A stretch of 64,000 nt of DNA from Calvatia gigantea. Its lineage: Eukaryota; Basidiomycota; Agaricomycetes; Agaricales; Lycoperdaceae. The translations under genes were made by a program, and so were the position numbers. Position 1 is the first letter of the stretch. Each line of letters opens with the position of its first letter. The notes under the pieces are model-generated. The model worked only from the letters and a program-made list of their open reading frames with translations, did not search any database and was not told the DNA's origin. The DNA is taken from positions 2,108,001 through 2,172,000 of the forward strand of contig JACAAK010000004.1 of assembly GCA_025093985.1 (NCBI GenBank), given 5' to 3'. This document shows positions 61,347 to 64,000 of the stretch, one piece after another.

Positions 61347-63276
61347 ATGGCAGACCCGGAAATCATAGATCTCACCGAATCACCGACCCTTCCAACTAAT
61401 ACCGTAGCTCAGGAACCTACACTCAAACCTCTGTTCGTGGCACATGATGCGGTAGAACAGGATAGTGATAAAAAGAAATTACGCAAACGGAAGAGGAAGA
61501 AAAGTGGAAAATCTGGTACCCAATCGCAAAATACCACCGCTGCGAACACGAGAAGCAACTCAGAACTCAGAGACGATGAGGATAATGAAGAGCGAGAGGA
61601 AGAAAGGTCACACAACAGTCGACAGGTAAGACGGAAGCAGGAGGATGACACCGGGACGAAGGAGAACGAGGCTTCCTCTTCGTCTCGAACATTTGCTATT
61701 AGACCACGATACGACGCCCCGTTACTGGAACCTATGGCCAATGGGAATGCGGTCGCCGGGGATTCGTTTTTTATGGATGTCTCCCCGGCAGCTTTACCCC
61801 CAGCTGTTGGAAATATACCTCCACCAACTTTCGGTGTTACAGCATCATCGAGCGGGGGCGCTGATGAACAAAAACTTCTGCTTCCCGCACACGTCTCTGT
61901 CCTCGGATCCACTCCAGTCGAGATCCTACCTCCAACAGAATCAGACGAAGAAGGCGATACAGGTTACATCAAGTATCTTGATTATGAAGGCGACGACCGA
62001 AGGGTGATTTCAACCCCCTAATTCAACATGGCAGCTCTGATGCAAAATCTTTTTCGCATAGGAATTCCTTCGATATTTTCAAGAACCCGAAGACGATTCA
62101 CTTAAGCTAAAGAGGACAGTTTGCAAAAAGTGTGGTGCAGAAGGTGATCACAAAACTGCAGATTGTCGTGTACTCATCGTTCGTAACATATTCCTTTGCT
62201 TGTCCTCACCCTCCCATCTAATATATGAAATATCACTCCCTCCCCTTTCCCCTTTCCTTGCGCCACTGCCTACCTTAACCGCGTGTCTGTGGTACAATCT
62301 AAGTGCCTGACATGTGGTGCACGCGACGAACACGTCACCAGGTCCTGCCCTGTGAGCAAAGTGTGCTTTTCATGTGGTATGAAAGGTCATATCATGAGCG
62401 TAGGTCTACCATACTTCCCAGACCAATTTATCACGTTTTAATACTTGTTGCTTGGTGTCTCTCAGAACTGTCCAAACCGCCATATGGCTCGGACAAGAGA
62501 CCATGGCAACAACAGTCAATGCAACCGTTGCCGGTCTCACCTTCACGGGACAAACGTGAGTTTAAGAATTTACCCCCTTTTATTCAAATGGTCCCTTACA
62601 CTCCACATCCCCGCCTTGTAGGAGTGTCCAACTTGGTGGAGGCTCTATCTATACGTGAGCGAGGAACACCGAAGTCGTATATTGACTGAGCGGCGGTCTA
62701 AACGTGACTTGGGATTTGGTAAAGGCGGAGAAGGCTACATTGCCGAAGATGTATGGTGTTATAATTGTGGAGAAGCTGGTCATTGGGGAGACGTACGTCT
62801 CAAGCCTCAAATAAACTATCAGATCTCACTGAACCACACCCCCAGGACTGTCAGGGTCCAACAAGATACGACAAGCCAGCTGAACCATCTGCATTTGGTC
62901 TTTCCAACGCGTCCACTGGTCCATTCCATGACCATGATGAGTCGAATGCGCCCGCGCAACTCGAACGGCGCCTACGGGATTGGGAGCGTGAAGATCAGGA
63001 TTGGAGTAAACGCGCGCCAGACAACGTGGGGAGGCAAGGGAAGAGGAGGATGATGGAAAAGATGAAGAAGCATGCCCAGAGACTTGAAGAGGGTAGTGAC
63101 TCGGAGGATTGGTTCGTGCGTAGCAGACACGTCGGGGGTCACAGTGGGGGTAACCACGGTCCCTCGAACCCGAGGGAGGAGAGGGAGAGGGACCGACAAA
63201 GGAGCCGAGATCGCGAAAGGCGAAGAGATATGGACTGGGGAAGAGGCTCCGGAAAAAGGTACAGGGATAGAGGTAG

Positions 63277-63309
<33 letters not shown>

Positions 63310-63796
63310 TAGGGATAGGGATAGGGATAAGGACAGGAGGAGGGAGAGGGACGCAGAGAGGGACGGAGAACGAGAGAGAGACAGGGAACGAGGTTGGAGA
63401 CGGGAAAGAGAGAGAGAACGGGAGGAAGAACGACGACAAGAGGGAATCAGGGACCAAGACCGTGTTCGAAATCACAACCAAGACACAAATAGTAAGGGGG
63501 GAAGCGGCAAAGTCAAGATCAGTAGTTCGAAAACCATCGGCGAGGGTCGCAAGTTCTTACTTCTCCCCAGCCTACCCGCTCGCCCACCGTCGCCATCACG
63601 CCCATCCTTACTGAATCGAATAAGCGACGCACGTGTTGGTGACACCCCTCCTTCAAGAAATGGTTTCAATGGCGGTGCGTCTCTTTCAATCAAAGGTGCA
63701 GGTCAAAAACAGGGCAGAGATGACAGCCGGGAAAATCATCGCCGGGGCAGAGATAATAACAGAGGACCTCAATACCGGGGAGGTTATGTTAGGTAG
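61347..63796 (+). CDS. AIR2: TRAMP complex zinc-knuckle subunit AIR1/AIR2
   Basis: RNA-binding subunit of the nuclear TRAMP polyadenylation complex, which marks aberrant RNAs for exosome decay. I choose ATG 61347 (MADPEIIDLTESPTLP) because the N-terminal IIDLT motif is typical; ATG 61182 is in frame. A Lys-rich segment (KKLRKRKRKKSGKSG) is a likely nuclear signal. After introns, five CCHC-like knuckles follow: CKKCGAEGDHKTADC, CLTCGARDEHVTRSC, CFSCGMKGHIMSNC, CNRCRSHLHGTNEC and CYNCGEAGHWGDDC, the exact number in yeast Air proteins. The segment WWRLYLYVSEEHR between 4 and 5 matches the conserved linker that contacts Trf4. The C-terminus is an unusually long Arg/Asp/Glu repeat region (residues from about 400), then a basic tail ending GGYVR. 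Six exons at least. In yeasts the RE/RD tail is much shorter. Confidence 0.87.
63278..63337 (+). repeat. Hexanucleotide repeat coding for Arg-Asp (gacagg/gatagg)
   Basis: Nine or more copies of a gacagg or gatagg hexamer in the AIR reading frame. Each copy adds one Asp-Arg pair. Being in-frame by sixes, length change would keep the gene open. Confidence 0.9.
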
Positions 63797-64000
63797 TAAC
63801 TCACTTTTGGCCCTTTGCATTTCTGTGTTATGAGTTTGCGCACTGGTGTGCGTCTGTATTAAATACACGAGTAGGACCCTGTTAGTTAGGCGCGCGAGTA
63901 GTTGTAGTTGACTGACTTGACCTTAACATCATACCACCACCCTATCCATCCAAATGCTTGGCTCATTCGTTACGAACTCTTTGGACTTTACCAATTCCAA
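63797..64000. other. 3' flank of AIR gene
   Basis: 200 bases of 3' UTR or intergenic DNA to the window end. No gene seen. Confidence 0.4.

Overview
This window is nuclear DNA from a filamentous basidiomycete, most likely an Agaricomycete. Three things point there: genes packed on both strands with many short introns of about 50-60 nt, a fungus-only gene set (chitin synthase, SLA1, OPY2, CAF16, SPO12, AIR1/2, Ure2-like GST), and basidiomycete-style protein sequences. There are no rRNA genes, tRNA genes, transposons, CRISPR arrays or prokaryotic operons that I can support. I infer 25 protein-coding genes, nearly all multi-exon. Gene names come from recognised motifs and family resemblance; no search was run, and exon joins were read by eye.

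Layout. 0-9 kb: two paralogous MFS transporters in opposite orientation (289-2365 minus; 6494-8415 plus) enclose a RING-finger gene and an AARSD1-type tRNA-editing hydrolase. 9-17.8 kb: GH2 beta-mannosidase, a Rheb GTPase, a SPO12-like cell-cycle protein and a second RING gene related to the first. 18-25.6 kb: a chitin synthase, a GST-fold protein with a C-terminal extension, COQ10 and a GIS2/CNBP zinc-knuckle protein. 27-32.3 kb: an Aro8-like aminotransferase, a divergent 14-3-3 protein and deoxyhypusine synthase. 32.5-45.5 kb: the large ARF-GEF SEC7, the endocytic adaptor SLA1 and the release factor eRF3. 45.7-53 kb: RTP1/TANGO6, a TRAPPC2L-like subunit, a Ure2-like GST and a PMP47-like carrier. 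53.3-64 kb: a UBA/zinc/BIRC6-type E2 protein, OPY2, the ABC ATPase CAF16 and the TRAMP zinc-knuckle subunit AIR1/2.

The genes do not form one pathway or a secondary-metabolite cluster. Loose themes are membrane traffic (SEC7, SLA1, TRAPPC2L), TOR/stress signalling (Rheb, 14-3-3, OPY2), translation (eRF3, deoxyhypusine synthase, AARSD1, GIS2) and ubiquitin transfer (two RING proteins, one E2). Several pairs share compact divergent promoters: SLA1/eRF3 (96 bp), AARSD1/MFS2 (120 bp), OPY2/CAF16 (204 bp), DHS/SEC7 (273 bp).

Most noteworthy points: the UBA/IBR-like/UBC fusion; a pair of unusual RING proteins with a long loop inside the RING; two introns that appear to use GC donors; a Rheb with altered G3 and G4 motifs; and three genes (MFS1, Ure2-like GST, SPO12) whose reading frame appears broken by a single base, which could be real decay or assembly indels.
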